Below, piece after piece: positions 24,101 to 36,557 of a stretch of 64,000 nt of DNA; position 1 is the first letter of the stretch; the number at the start of each line of letters is the position of its first letter. A program made the position numbers and the translations under genes. The notes beneath the pieces are model-generated. The model was not told the origin of the DNA. It worked only from the letters and a program-made list of their open reading frames with translations, and did not search any database. The stretch is taken from assembly GCA_025738555.1 (NCBI GenBank), contig JAOVFP010000005.1, positions 5,270,001 through 5,334,000 of the forward strand, given 5' to 3'. This DNA is from Cyathus striatus (Eukaryota > Basidiomycota > Agaricomycetes > Agaricales > Nidulariaceae).

Positions 24101-25234
24101 TTAAGAGCGGCGATTTCAGCGAGACACTTGAGAGTGACGTTGCGGAATTCGGGCGCCTCGAGGAACTGTCATTAAACGGAGTTAGAGATCGGGCTACCAA
24201 TTAATGCGATATGAACTAAGCGAGACTTACGCGATTTAGGAGAAGATCAATGATGGTAGTCTCAAAGATATAACCCAGCGGAATCCAATTCAAGAACCTC
24301 AAAAGAGTTTCGAGGGTAGCTTTGATCAGTGAAACTTTCTGAGCTTCTTCAAGAACCTCCGAGCAGAGCTTGAAGATTTCGGAGAATTCTCCACACATCT
24401 GGTTTTTGAGGTTCTTGATCTTCGTTTGCGTCATTTGTTCTGCAGAAAAATCAAAGATCTCTTCTGACAAGAGCTTCAAAATGACCATGTTGTTCTCGCA
24501 CAGAGATAGGTTGGTTTTAGATGACTCAACAAGCTCCGGAATAAACCCTGGCCAGTTATGCGGCCACTCCTGCTTCAGAATCTAATACAACGAATCAAAC
24601 GTGCCCGCGATTCAAGAGCTTTCGCAAAATTCATACCTGGACCAGGGCAAGGTTGAGCTTATTGATGAATGTCTTTTCTTTTCTTAACGTCACTTCATTC
24701 GATGCTACGTCGATAGTTATACCAACGATGAAGTTCCGAATGCCTGGAAGTTACATGAAGTTAGAAGGCAGAGTACATAACAACTCTGAAATGTTTACCT
24801 TGCCTCTGATCATCAGGTAATGTTTTCCATCGTGTTAGAATGAGTTTCTCAAGAATCTGAAGGCCAATAAACTATGAAGCAAGGAAAGTAGGTAAGTAGG
24901 CGGTGATCGGAAGGCACAGAGGAATAGTTTGCCTTGGACTGAGGAAAAGAGGATCTTTTCAAAATATCTGGAACTTTTGTCCACGAGTCCGGGTGCTCTT
25001 GAAACTGAGTGAGGACTTGCTGAGCAACTTGTTGCTGCGGGTGAGCGAGATTAGGTATGTTTCAAAGCGTGTTTTTTGGTGAAGGCTACACAAACCTCAG
25101 CGCCTCCTCCTGTGTAAAAGGCCATGACAATCTTGTCCATGAGTTCTACATCGAACTCGCGCGAAAAATCAAGGATAGCCTTTGGAGAATGGTGAGAATG
25201 GTAAAAGAGATCTGAACAGAAAACGGACCTCCAT
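21162..25234 (-). CDS. XPO1: exportin-1 (CRM1), nuclear export receptor
   Basis: HEAT-repeat karyopherin that carries leucine-rich NES cargo through the nuclear pore with Ran-GTP. The chain begins [20 protein letters not shown], with the importin-beta N-terminal domain, and continues through long conserved exons ([100 protein letters not shown]), ending [10 protein letters not shown]. The gene has many short introns and about 1,070 residues. The first coding exon is only ATGGAG (25229-25234) before an intron to 25180. The reactive cysteine of the NES groove is present in TLCWAIGS. It shares a 361-bp divergent promoter with the MDR gene. Confidence 0.96.
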
Positions 25235-25595
25235 GATGAAAATGGATAAGATTTCAAGACGAAAAGACCTATATTATAGCGCCGAATTATCTAAACAAGA
25301 TGAGGTGGGAGTAGGAGAGAGAAATGAAGTGGACGTGAAGGACGACGATGAGCAAAGGAAGGGCAGAGGGCGACCAAGTCCACTGTGATCGAGCTGTCAC
25401 GGGATCACGACGATGGCTGTAATCTCCGACGGAGTTTTAATTCTGCTCAGATTACTAATAGTAATACAACAGTGCGAATATCCCACATGTAGTAAATCGT
25501 ATGGGAACTACACAACACTCAAATTATATATAAATGAGACCCGCTCTCATGTTTTTTCCCACTTTATTTCTATCTGCCATTTTTTTAAACTTAAC
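25235..25595. promoter_or_regulatory. divergent promoter between XPO1 and the MDR oxidoreductase
   Basis: 361 bp between two start codons on opposite strands. No gene fits inside it. A TATATAAAT-like stretch at about 25525-25532 precedes the plus-strand gene. Confidence 0.5.
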
Positions 25596-26928
25596 ATGGT
25601 ACCTGCAATCCCCGACCTTCAACGAGCATGGGTGGTAACTCGTCCCGGAGTTCCAAGCGAAGTTCTTAAATTCAAGACTGACTGGCCAGTTCCCAAGAAA
25701 CTCGGTAATAAACAGGTTCTTGTCAGAATACATGCTGCTGCTCTAAACCCTGTGTAAGTTGACCTATTGTTTTGTGTCTTTGACGTTGAATATAGCTGTA
25801 CAGTGGATTCAAAATTATGAAGTGGGCTCCTCGGCATATATTCCAGAGAATTCCTCGTGTACCTGAGCATGACTTTGCTGGAGAAATTATTGATTCCAAT
25901 GGAACGGATTTTTCTGTGGGCGAACAGGTATATGGCTTCCTTCCAGCTCGTCAGTTTCCTTCCTGGAATGCAGTCCGCATAGCCCTCTCATCACACTCGT
26001 TAGTTTAGAGATTCCTACTATGGATCAGGGTGCACTAGGGCAATATGTTAAAATCAATGCCGACTATTTACTCAAGCGACCTTCCAATTTGACTTCCGTG
26101 GAAGCTTCCGGTCTAAGTCTTGCTGGGCTGACTGCATATCAGACTCTCACGGAATTTATACAACTTGAGGAAGGTCAAATTATATTGATCAACGGCGGTA
26201 GTACTGCAGTGGGGTCTTTTGCTATTCAGCTTGCAAAGGCCATGGGTGCAAAAGTCGTTGCAACAGCTTCAGCTAAAAACGAAGAATATGTTAGGAAACT
26301 CGGTGCAGATGAAGTAGGCACTTACTGCGAATATTATATCCGGCCTTTGCTCATCTGGCTAGTAGTTCATTGATTATACCAAAGTCGATTTGCCTAAGTA
26401 CCTTGCGGAAAATCCCCCAACTCCTAAGTTTCATGCAATTTTTGAGGCCGTTGGGTTGATTGATCCTGGGCTCTACACCTGGAGCAGCGCGTACTTGGCC
26501 CCGAAGGGTATATTCGCTTCTGTTGGTCCTCAGCCAACTCGAGGTTGGTTGGCGGATAGCTGGGGACTTATCAAGACACTTGGTGCTATGCTTTCACCAA
26601 ACTTCATTAGCGGCATTAAAGGAAAATACAAGTATGTTCTCACCGTTTGGATAATAAACCGATGTCTAATGACCTACTAGGATAGTGTTAGTTACATGTA
26701 CTAAGGAGCGCATGGATGCCTTCGGGATATACGTTGCTGACGGTAAAGATATTTATGTTTATTTCATTCAGAAAGTTTGTCTATTCTTAATACAACATTT
26801 TAGGAAAAATAAAACTGTTAGTAGATTCTGTGTTCAATTTCGAAGATGCTCTGAAGGCATACGAACGAATCATTACTGGTAGAGCTACCGGCAAGGTCAT
26901 TGTTAAGGTTGACCCGAATGCTCACTAA
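25596..26928 (+). CDS. MDR-superfamily zinc-type alcohol dehydrogenase / quinone-oxidoreductase-like protein
   Basis: Medium-chain dehydrogenase/reductase. The N-terminal GroES-like domain has QVLVRIHAAALNPVGFKIMK, then PRVPEHDFAGEIIDSNGTDF. The NADPH-binding Rossmann domain has IILINGGSTAVGSFAIQLAK, MGAKVVATASAKNEEYVRKL and GADEFIDYTKVD. The chain ends TGKVIVKVDPNAH. The zinc ligands of classical alcohol dehydrogenases are not evident, so it is closer to quinone-oxidoreductase/RTN4IP1-like members. Substrate unknown. Exons are 25596-25753, 25804-25949, 26009-26313, 26366-26631, 26681-26742 and 26804-26928. The third exon was placed by the join GFLPAQIPTMDQGALGQYVK. The last two introns were placed by frame continuity. 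Confidence 0.88.
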
Positions 26929-27050
26929 GACTACATAAGATTATACACTACCTGTTGGAACTAGCTCTCATATATATTTCTTTCTATTTCTGTGTAAACA
27001 TGAATAAGTATAGCGAGTTATGAACTTAATATTCCCACTAGCTTTAGTTA
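26929..27050. other. 3' flank of the MDR gene up to the MITE
   Basis: AT-rich 3' UTR-like sequence that ends at the left terminal inverted repeat of the MITE-like element. Together with 27499-27900 it makes up the remaining gap before ALG13, in which no gene is visible. Confidence 0.4.
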
Positions 27051-27498
27051 TACTATCACCAATCAGTAGTTCGGGTTGATCATTGGTTCGTGTTGGGCAA
27101 ATTTCTCCATGTTGTCGCGCTCTTCTGCCCTCAATATTTGACTTCTGCTATCTAGTAATGTTATTAAACTCGAATATTACCTTTAATTATTGAAAATCTC
27201 TCAGATTTTATATGTCGTGAAATTGTGACAGTGATGTGACCTAGAGGTACGTTGATTTTTGGAAGGCGTCACACTGGCCATGTTGCGGGAAGGTGGAATC
27301 TGAAAGTGGTGATCGTTTTGATCGTTTTGATGAGCGAAAAGCATGCTAAGAGCACTTGTTCGGTTTACTTGTTACAGCATATCGTCGACGTCGAACGATG
27401 TGCCATCAAAATGATCAAGGGAGTTTGAATTTCAGTAACGGTCACACATGTAACAACACGAAGTACTGATCAACCCGAACCACTGATTGGTGATAGTA
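27051..27498. mobile_element. MITE-like non-autonomous element with 32-bp terminal inverted repeats
   Basis: The left end (27051-27082) starts TACTATCACCAATCAGT. The right end (27467-27498), read on the opposite strand, gives the same 32 bases with one mismatch. The 448-bp element has no coding capacity. If the outermost TA is the target duplication, the element proper runs from CTATCACC to GGTGATAG, as in Tc1/mariner-derived MITEs. A short tandem GATCGTTTT lies inside at about 27310-27330. It sits between the MDR gene and ALG13. Confidence 0.75.
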
Positions 27499-27900
27499 GG
27501 GTTATAGGATCGAGTTCGAAAACTTTTTGGCAGTAATATTCGATGCCGATGCTCCGAAGGGTCGACCACGTTTCCTCGGCATTTTCCTTGCTACAGCTTT
27601 GTTCGTCCCATTCAGGTGACTTCTGCTACTTATCTTCGAATTTCAATGCAATATTTGTAGTTATTCTGAATTTATTTCAGTCAATGGTGGAATGGTGCTG
27701 TAGTTATTAAGTATTTCAAACTTCTCCTTATTCTACCATCACATTTCTACGTTTAATTTCAATTGGTTTAGGCAGAGTCTGAGTTCGTCCAGTAGTTAGT
27801 GGGCTCTAGGTATTATTGAACTTAAATAATGATTAATGATTGCTGACAAAATAAGATCATTTCCACTTTACTTATGCCGCTGTACTAAGTGCCGTAAAGA

Positions 27901-28518
27901 ATGCTCGCATTCATTACCGTTGGTTCAACGAAGTTCGATGCTCTCATCGAAACCATCTTTTCTACTCCTACCCTCGTCAGTCTATGTTCGCGAGGCTATA
28001 CTAATATTATAGTGCAATGCGGAAACTCTAACTTTGAGTTCGCGTCAGCTATTGCAAACGGACAGACACAAACACTGGAAAAGGACGGCGTAAAGATTGA
28101 ATATTGGAAGTTCAAGCCTTCACTTCAAGAAGAATATGAAAAGGCAGATCTAGTCATCAGTCACGCAGGTGTGCAAAGTCTATACAGTATCCATAGACGC
28201 ACAGACCAATGATATATAGGATCTGGGACGATACTCGATGTCCTCCGCCTTGGAAAACCACTGATAGCCATTCCTAATCCAACCTTGCTAGATAATCATC
28301 AAGTTGAGCTAGCAAATGCGCTTGGTAACCTTAGCCATTTGAAAGCGGCGAGCGTATCGTAGGTGACGTAGTTCTGAATGTGTAGTAAACCATAACACAA
28401 AAGCAGTGACCTCGTCCAAGCGATCGAAGAACTTGATATTTCAAAAATTGTTCCTTTCCCGCCATTTGATGGAAGTAAATTCGCAAGGATTGTGGATGAG
28501 ACGATGGGATTTAGATGA
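27901..28518 (+). CDS. ALG13: UDP-GlcNAc transferase catalytic subunit Alg13
   Basis: With the membrane anchor Alg14 it adds the second GlcNAc to dolichol-PP-GlcNAc at the ER in N-glycan synthesis. The protein starts [20 protein letters not shown] and keeps [53 protein letters not shown] and LANALG, the C-terminal GT28 fold of MurG-like enzymes, including the HAGSGT nucleotide-sugar loop. Exons are 27901-28168, 28220-28358 and 28407-28518. The intron at 28169 falls inside HAG|SGT. Length about 170 residues, typical. Confidence 0.94.
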
Positions 28519-28702
28519 TTTTTCGATTCACATTATTGACTGCGAGTGCTAAGTGATATGTTGGTGGCGGGTGCTTGGAAATTCATGCCGTTTGGGCGTG
28601 ATCGCTGTATTTAATTTTACGTAAATAAGCGAAACTGATCATATTCATCTATGATTTATCTTCCACCGTTATAAGCCTTCTTCTGTTTTTCTTTCATTCG
28701 TC

Positions 28703-29688
28703 ATGGCACCGAAGGAGGTCACCCCTGCTGTCATAGATGAGGAGCCGGAGGTGTACGAAAATAGGAATGTGCATATGATTTACGACGACATTGCAAGTCA
28801 CTTCTCCTCAACTCGATACAAAGCAAGTTCAAATCAAATGTGTTCATTTTTATATGTTGACTGCCAGGAAGATAGCCCTGGCCAATTATAGCTAATTTTA
28901 TATCTTCTATCCCTGTCGGTTGGGTAGGGCTGGATTCTGGAACGGGAAATGGAAAATATCTACCGCTACCACTCGACCGCCCTGGGGAGTTATGGACCGT
29001 TGGTCTCGATAGAAGTATAAATTTGCTCAAGATTGCTAGGACAGCTGGATCCTCTGGTATGGTTCGTGAAGTCGTGTGGGGTAATGTCCTTGATAATGCA
29101 TGGCGGCCCGATGCATTTGTACGTATATTTCCCCCCTAAACAGCTTACGTTTCTAAACAGTCGTGTATCAGGATTATGCAATATCTATTGCTACGATACA
29201 TCACCTTGCCACACACGACAGGCGCAGAAAAGCAGTAGAGGTAAGTTTATCTGTTAAAGTGAGTGAAAATACACCATTTTAATGGTCCACTACAGCGGTT
29301 GATTCAAGCAGTGGCTACAAACCATGGAAGAGTTCTCATATATGTCTGGGCCATTGAGCAGGATGAACTTTCGAAAAGGAAAATACCCACAGCAGAAGAT
29401 GGACATGACAGACATGGCAAAGATGTTGTTGTTCCATGGGTATTCTCTACCCAGTTGAGAAAGACTTCACAATCAGCGCCTGAGAAACCACAGACTTTCA
29501 ACCGATATTACCATATGTTCGCGAAAGGAGAACTATCAGGGCTCGTCGCAGAAGCGGCTAGAGAGCTGGGGTTGAAGTTAGGACCCAAGCCAGAAAGCAA
29601 TAAAGAAAGCGTAGAAGGTCTGGAGATCATTCAAAATGGATGGGAACGTTCCAATTATTATGTTGAGCTAAAACGATGGACAATATGA
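28703..29688 (+). CDS. TRM9: tRNA wobble-uridine methyltransferase Trm9
   Basis: SAM-dependent methyltransferase that, with Trm112, makes mcm5U and mcm5s2U at tRNA position 34. The N-terminal NVHMIYDDIASHFSSTRYK precedes PWPIIANFISSIP. Motif I is LDSGTGNGKYL. ISIATIHHLATHDRRRKAVE follows, and the conserved YYHMFAKGELSGL and NYYVELKRW lie near the C-terminus, as in yeast Trm9/ALKBH8. Motif I reads SGTG where many homologues have CG(C)G. Exons are 28703-28822, 28876-29118, 29172-29240 and 29296-29688. The first intron begins with GC (aaa|gcaagt), and no GT donor there keeps the YK-PWP join. Confidence 0.92.
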
Positions 29689-29792
29689 CCACATTCTCAT
29701 GAGTCCCTCGCGCACACATCAGAATGTGATAAGTCGTCTTCAAAGGCGTATAGTGGAGTACAGATGGAATGCAAAATGAGAGAAATAATAAA

Positions 29793-30527
<735 letters not shown>

Positions 30528-30816
30528 CTGAAACAGACGCGTCAGTACATCCAGAACGAAAGAAGGCCATCCACCCGGCAGAAGCAATTCATATAATAAT
30601 GCAGCATATCATTCACCGTAGGGGAAGCAGAGACGTAGTACAGACCTTCTTTTATTGGAAATGGACAGGGACTTACGGCGAGCTCGACGTCTTGAACGAT
30701 GAGCAGGCAGAGCGAAGAATGTTTGGAGCAAGTTGGGGTTATTTGGTAAGAACGTGTAGAGTAAACATAGGGCTCTAATTAGGGCCGCGTTAAGAGATGA
30801 TTTTGTTGCGACTTGC
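30528..30816. promoter_or_regulatory. divergent promoter between EGD2 and TSC1
   Basis: 289 bp separate the two start codons on opposite strands. Nothing else is visible inside. Confidence 0.5.
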
Positions 30817-33703
30817 ATGCCGAATCCCAGTCTTCCTCGCCAAATTCGTCTGGTTCTGGAGAGCGCATCTGACGCTTTGCCAATTAACGAACTCCTTGTC
30901 TTAATTGATCAGTTTGTTCTCGAGTGCTCGTCGTCGCCGGACTCCGTAGCCCAAGTCTCCCGATTTGAAGAGGAACTTCAGTCTCTTCACCATGAACTAT
31001 ACTTTTCACACTATCAGCTGGAAATCTTTCTAGCTATTCTCTATCACTTATCACCAGTCCTTCCCTACAGCTCGGTAATATCGTGGTTTGATCCGGTGCT
31101 TCGACCAGCTTTGCGTGAACACAAGTTGCCAACGGGAGCAATCAACCATGCCAAAGAGCTCATCATATCGGCTCTTCAGAAGACAAACGAAGTATATGCA
31201 GATAAAGTCAAAGACTTTCGCCGGCGTCTGTTTGAGTTGTATTTATTGGATGCATACAACGAAGGATCAGGAGATGATATCTTGGAATGGGCAGAATTAG
31301 ATGAAGAGCAAAAGGAGAAGCGTACACGTTGGAAGGCGAATTTGGAAGATATACTGGTGAAGTATGGAGGGCAATGTCCAGAAGTGGGTACATGTAAAGT
31401 CTATTTTCAGAATTATATTCAATCTATGTACCGGTCAGGAACTCATGACGGAAGTTGACTTCCAATTTACCATACCATCCACACGGCTACAGCTTATCAC
31501 GCTTTTGAATCTCTACATATCAGGACCGTACTTTGCTAGTGGCGCTTCCGTTCTGGCCACTCATCCGTTGATGAATAGCTTGATGTACTCCCTCCTTTTG
31601 GACAACTCTTCGACTGTCTGCACGGCAGGATTGACTCTTATCGTGAAAGCCCTCCCATTTATCGCAGTGCACGCTCACGACCGGTTACGTATAATGCTGC
31701 CAAAGCTGCTAGCAATTCTTGCTCGCATCATGTGCTGGAAGGAACGTCCACCATCCAATGCCCCCGGTGTTGAACCGGAAGAAATGGATTTAGACTTCGA
31801 GCGAGAGCTGGAGAATGAGACCAGACGAGTATTGCATATTAATCCTAATTTTAAGTGGATTTGCTTGGAAATGACTTTTGATGCCATGCCATCCCCACCT
31901 CCATCATCTCGACCTTATTTTACAGCACTCTATTATTTGTATCCGTCAAACGTGCTCAGGTTTCTTCGGGCTCCGGCTCAATATTTGGAAAACAATGACC
32001 TTCAAAGTCCCTATACTGAAAGTTGGCAGGAAGCATTGGATGAAGTTGAGATCAGGCGCAGAAGTGAAGTCAGTAAAGTTTACGCATCATTTTACACTCC
32101 GTAATTGACACGGCCATTATCAGAACCTACTTAGGGAACACGTTTGCCATCCACTGCTGATATGGAGGGATGCTGTTGTTGAACTCTCTGAACCAGAGTT
32201 TTGGATGCGTTACAATGTATCTAGAATTGTAAGTGAGACCGTTATGCTGGATGTCCGCAACCATGCCCTGGGACTACAGGCAAGATATGAATCGAAACCG
32301 ACATCTCGGTCAGATTCGGATTCTATTTCCACCACGTCGTCATCTGAAGATTCCAGTACATCGGCTCAACTAAAGTCACTTAAAACGATTGATATATCAT
32401 CGGGAAAGGTGGTCATTTCACTTGAAAATATGATCAACACTTCAATCGCACTTAAAACAAATGTCAATGTTGAGGTTCAGAAACCTAAGTCACAGTGGGC
32501 CCGCGAACTCTTTTCCCTCCGATATTCTCCAACGCTTCTGTTATGCCTCCAATCGGAGGAGACCAAACGGAAACAGCTCATGTGGCCCTTGCGATATCAG
32601 GGTTACAAAGGGAAGTATTACTTCTGCGGAACGAGCTGAATTTCGAATTGTGGTTGTCGCGGGAAAATGCAAAGCACATCGGTCGCCTCTATCAGGATCG
32701 CATTGTTATGAAAACTGCCGAAGCTGAAAGACAGGGTTTAGTAAGATCGCATACTTGTGCTTGTATGTTGTTTTACTAATGAAAATATTACAGTACAACA
32801 AACTACGAAAGTATCGTTCGCAGGTAAACAGTCTTGAGGCAGAGCTTAAGGAGCATAAAGCTCAAGCATCATCTGCAAAGGACAAATACGCTGATTGGAA
32901 TATTGAGCTTCAGAAGAAGCTCAAAGAACTTCGCGAGGAGAAGAAAAACTGGATCACGGAAGCTGCTGCTCTTCGGATCGCAGAGAAAGAGGCTAAGGTA
33001 TTTTGAGAAAATGAACCCTAGACTGTGATTTTAATCTATCGTTTAGGCTCACTTTGCTGCACAAGGAAAACTTCTCGCTGAGGCCGCGAAGCAGGTTTTC
33101 GAGTTTCAGACTCAGTGGAAAGAGAATCAACATAAGATTGACAGGCTAAAGGACTATGAAGGGCAAATCGAACAACATATTAAGATCCAGCGACTATGGT
33201 GCGTGGGGATGCACAGCAAACGGAACGTTTCTAATTTTTTTACATCAGGGAGATGGACTTCGCCAAATTCAATGAACGTGCGGGACAATGTTGTGCTGTT
33301 AACAACGCAGTGCAAGCAGCTGCAGTTACGCATTGACAGTCTAGAGCATACCTTGAACGAATTGCAAGAAATTTCGAGGTACGAATCGATACTTGTATAC
33401 CAATTCATAAATGAAGAATTGAACTCTTTTCGCAGTGGATATCAAAATCAGATGCAAGCACTTGAAGCTCGGCTATCATTGGCAAGCAAAAATACCAAAT
33501 CTTCTGGGTCAGTAATGGCCGAACAAATTGCTTCCTTTGTTTCCGAGAAAGGCTCGTGGCTGCAGTCCAACGCAAAACTCAAAAAAGAAAATACAGAGCT
33601 TAAAGAGGTGGTAGAGGAACTGCAGGTAATGGTAGAATCGCTGAGAAGCAGGCGCACAGGACTGGGATCAGAGGCCAGATCAAGTCCAGTACCATATCCA
33701 TGA
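30817..33703 (+). CDS. TSC1: hamartin homologue Tsc1, with two apparent frame breaks
   Basis: Scaffold of the TSC complex that restrains TORC1 through the Rheb GTPase-activating protein Tsc2. The N-terminal alpha-solenoid hamartin domain includes HYQLEIFLAILYHLSPVLPY, LQLITLLNLYISGPYFASGA and RLRIMLPKLLAILARIMCWK. A Ser-rich linker follows. The C-terminal half is coiled coil from HVALAISGLQREVLLLRNEL to ENTELKEVVEELQVMVESLR. Exons are 30817-31383, 31439-32068, 32124-about 32738, then introns after QGL, EAK, QRLW and EIS. The conserved reading changes frame twice without splice sites: near 32508-32520 (TTTTCCCT), where one base seems to be missing between QWAREL and PPIFSNASVMPPIGGD, and near 33283-33290, where one extra base lies between FAKFNERA and CKQLQLRIDSLEHTL. 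Confidence 0.85.
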
Positions 33704-33909
33704 TGAACGTCGAACGACAAGTAACGACTGTATTTCTACGAAATTTGATGTTACTGTAGGACATTATACCTAGGAAACTGTATTTTAATTACGGATGTTA
33801 AGAAAATGTAAATGAATGGGAAAAAACGACCAAACAATTCTAGCAAATGCTATACTAATCTACAGCAGTTCAGAGCATTCAGAAAACAGCGCTGTGTCGA
33901 TGAGGTGTT

Positions 33910-34032
33910 GTTCTGGAAGGTTCCACCAGGTTCTTACAGCGTTTCCAAAAAAGGTAACTTTCCGATCCTTCTCGAAACTGAAAATCTAATAAAGGAGGGC
34001 GACGCGTTTGTATTTCTTCAAGAATCCTGTTC
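33910..34032 (+). promoter_or_regulatory. heat-shock elements upstream of HSP90
   Basis: Arrays of alternating TTC and GAA units, the binding site of heat-shock factor, occur at about 33910-33924 (TTCTGGAAGGTTC), 33969-33976 (TTCTCGAA) and 34014-34031 (TTCTTCAAGAATCCTGTTC). They lie 100-220 bp before the HSP90 ATG, the usual place. Confidence 0.75.
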
Positions 34033-34129
34033 TCTTTTCTTCACATCTTCCACATTATCATCTTCATTCCTCAAGTCAGCTTCCCCACTTTACCCCAGTC
34101 ATTCAATCTAATATCTTTTAGATCTCATA

Positions 34130-36557
34130 ATGGCAACCGAATCCTTTGGCTTCCAGGCTGAAATCTCTCAGCTTCTCGATCTCATTATCAGTACGTTTAA
34201 AAGTTCATCGCTTTCAACGATTTCATTGACGTTTCAATTAGACACCTTCTACTCTAACAAGGAGATTTTCCTTCGTGAACTTATCTCCAACGGCTCTGAC
34301 GCCCTTGATAAAATCCGCTATGCTTCCCTCACAGATCCTTCTCAGCTCGACACCGGCAAGGAGCTCTACATTCGCATCGTTCCCGACAAGGAGAACAAAA
34401 TCCTTTCGATTCGTGACACTGGTATTGGTATGACCAAGGCTGATATGGTCAACAACCTTGGTACCATTGCGAAGTCAGGAACAAAGGTTTGTATTGCATT
34501 ATCTTATCGGTGACGGTAATGGTCGATTTTAACCACTTATTTAGGGCTTTATGGAGGCTCTCAGCTCCGGTGCCGATATCTCTATGATCGGTCAATTCGG
34601 TGTGGGTTTCTACTCCGCATACCTCGTCGCGGAGCGCGTTCAGGTCATTTCAAAACACAATGATGATGAGCAGTACATCTGGGAATCTGCTGCCGGTGGT
34701 ACTTTCACTATTACTCCTGATACTGTCAATCCTCCACTTGGCCGCGGCACCGAGATTCGTCTTTATCTCAAAGAAGATCAGCTTGAATACATCGAGGAAA
34801 AGAAGATTAAGGAAATTGTCAAAAAGCACTCCGAATTTATCTCCTATCCCATTCAGCTCGCTGTGACTAAGGAAGTTGAGAAAGTCAGTGGTTTTCTTGC
34901 TCATCTTGGCAATTTCGCTGATCAAAACATTGCAGGAGGTTGAGGATGACGAGGAAGAGGCTAAGGACGATGAGGACAAACCCAAAATCGAGGAGGTGGA
35001 AGACGAGGAAGATAAACCCAAGGAGAAGAAGACTAAGAAAGAGAAGGTTCAGGAGACTACCAATGAGGAGCTTAACAAGACCAAGCCAATCTGGACTCGT
35101 AATCCCAATGATATCACCCCAGAGGAGTACGGCTCTTTCTACAAGAGCTTGACCAACGATTGGGAGGAACATCTTGCTGTCAAGCACTTCTCCGTTGAAG
35201 GTCAACTTGAATTCAAGGCTATCTTATACATCCCCAAGCGGTGAGTATTTGTTAGTTATGTGTAAGGACGAACTGTTACTAAGGTAGCTCGTTAGTGCTC
35301 CATTCGATCTCTTCGAGTCAAAGAAGAAGCGCAATAACATCAAGCTCTATGTCCGTCGTGTGTTCATTATGGACGACTGTGAGGACCTTATTCCCGAGTA
35401 CCTCAACTTCGTCAAGGGTATCGTCGACTCCGAAGATCTTCCTCTCAACATTTCTCGTGAAACTCTTCAGCAAAACAAGATCTTGAAGGTCATTCGCAAG
35501 AATATTGTCAAGAAGACTCTCGATCTCATTACCGAAATTGCTGAGGACAAGGATAACTTCGCCAAGTTCTACGAGTCCTTCGGCAAGAATCTCAAGCTCG
35601 GTATTCACGAGGATGCCCAGAATCGCAGCAAGCTTGCTGAATTCCTTCGCTTCTACTCTACCAAGGCTCTTGAGGAACAGACCTCTCTTAAGGGTACGTT
35701 GTCGTTTTGAATATCTTTTCCGCGAGTTGAACTGATATTTGGTCTTTAGACTACATTACCCGTATGCCTGAAGTTCAGAAGACTATCTACTACCTTACTG
35801 GGGAGTCGCTTGCCGCTGTTCGGGATTCTCCCTTCCTTGAGGTCCTGAAGAAGAAGGGTTTCGAAGTTCTTTTACTCGTCGATCCCATTGATGAGTATGC
35901 CATTACCCAACTCAAAGAGTTCGATGGCAAGAAACTCGTTTGCGTATCCAAGGAAGGTCTTGAGCTTGAAGAAACCGAGGAGGAGAAGAAAGCTCGCGAG
36001 GCCGAGATCACTGACTTCCAGGAGCTTTGCACCGTCGTCAAGGACGCCCTAGGTGATAAAGTTGAGAAGGTCGTAGTTTCCAACCGTATCACCGACTCTC
36101 CTTGCGTTCTCGTTACTGGTCAATTCGGTTGGTCGTCGAACATGGAACGTATCATGAAGGCACAAGCTCTCCGTGACTCTTCAATGTCCTCTTACATGGC
36201 ATCAAAGAAGACATTGGAGCTTAACCCCAAGAACGCGATTGTCAATGAGCTCAAAAGGAAGGTTAAGGAGGATAAGGCCGACAAGTCTGTTCGCGACTTG
36301 ACATACCTTCTTTTCGAGACCGCCCTTCTCACATCTGGCTTCACTCTTGATGAGCCCACGTCTTTCGCCAAGCGCATTTACCGTATGATTGCGTATGTTT
36401 TCATTTTGAATGTATTCTATATGACTCTGACTGTTCGTTCTGTAGTCTTGGTCTCGATGTCGACGAGGATGAGGAAGAACCATCGCAGTCCGCACCCTCC
36501 GAGGAGCCCGCTCCCGAAGAAAGTGTCTCTACCTCTGCCATGGAGGAAATCGATTAG
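34130..36557 (+). CDS. HSP90: cytosolic chaperone Hsp90
   Basis: ATP-dependent chaperone for kinases and other clients. The N-terminal ATPase domain has [38 protein letters not shown] and [18 protein letters not shown]. An acidic linker ([20 protein letters not shown]) follows. The middle domain has [20 protein letters not shown] and [19 protein letters not shown], and the C-terminal dimer domain has [20 protein letters not shown]. Exons are 34130-34190, 34242-34486, 34545-34883, 34936-35240, 35296-35693, 35750-36392 and 36446-36557. The C-terminus is MEEID rather than the canonical MEEVD. Heat-shock elements lie upstream. The reading is intact throughout. Confidence 0.98.

Noticed and set aside
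33812..34111. A 99-codon forward frame before HSP90
   Set aside because: It overlaps the heat-shock elements and the HSP90 promoter and has no family. The open frame is incidental.
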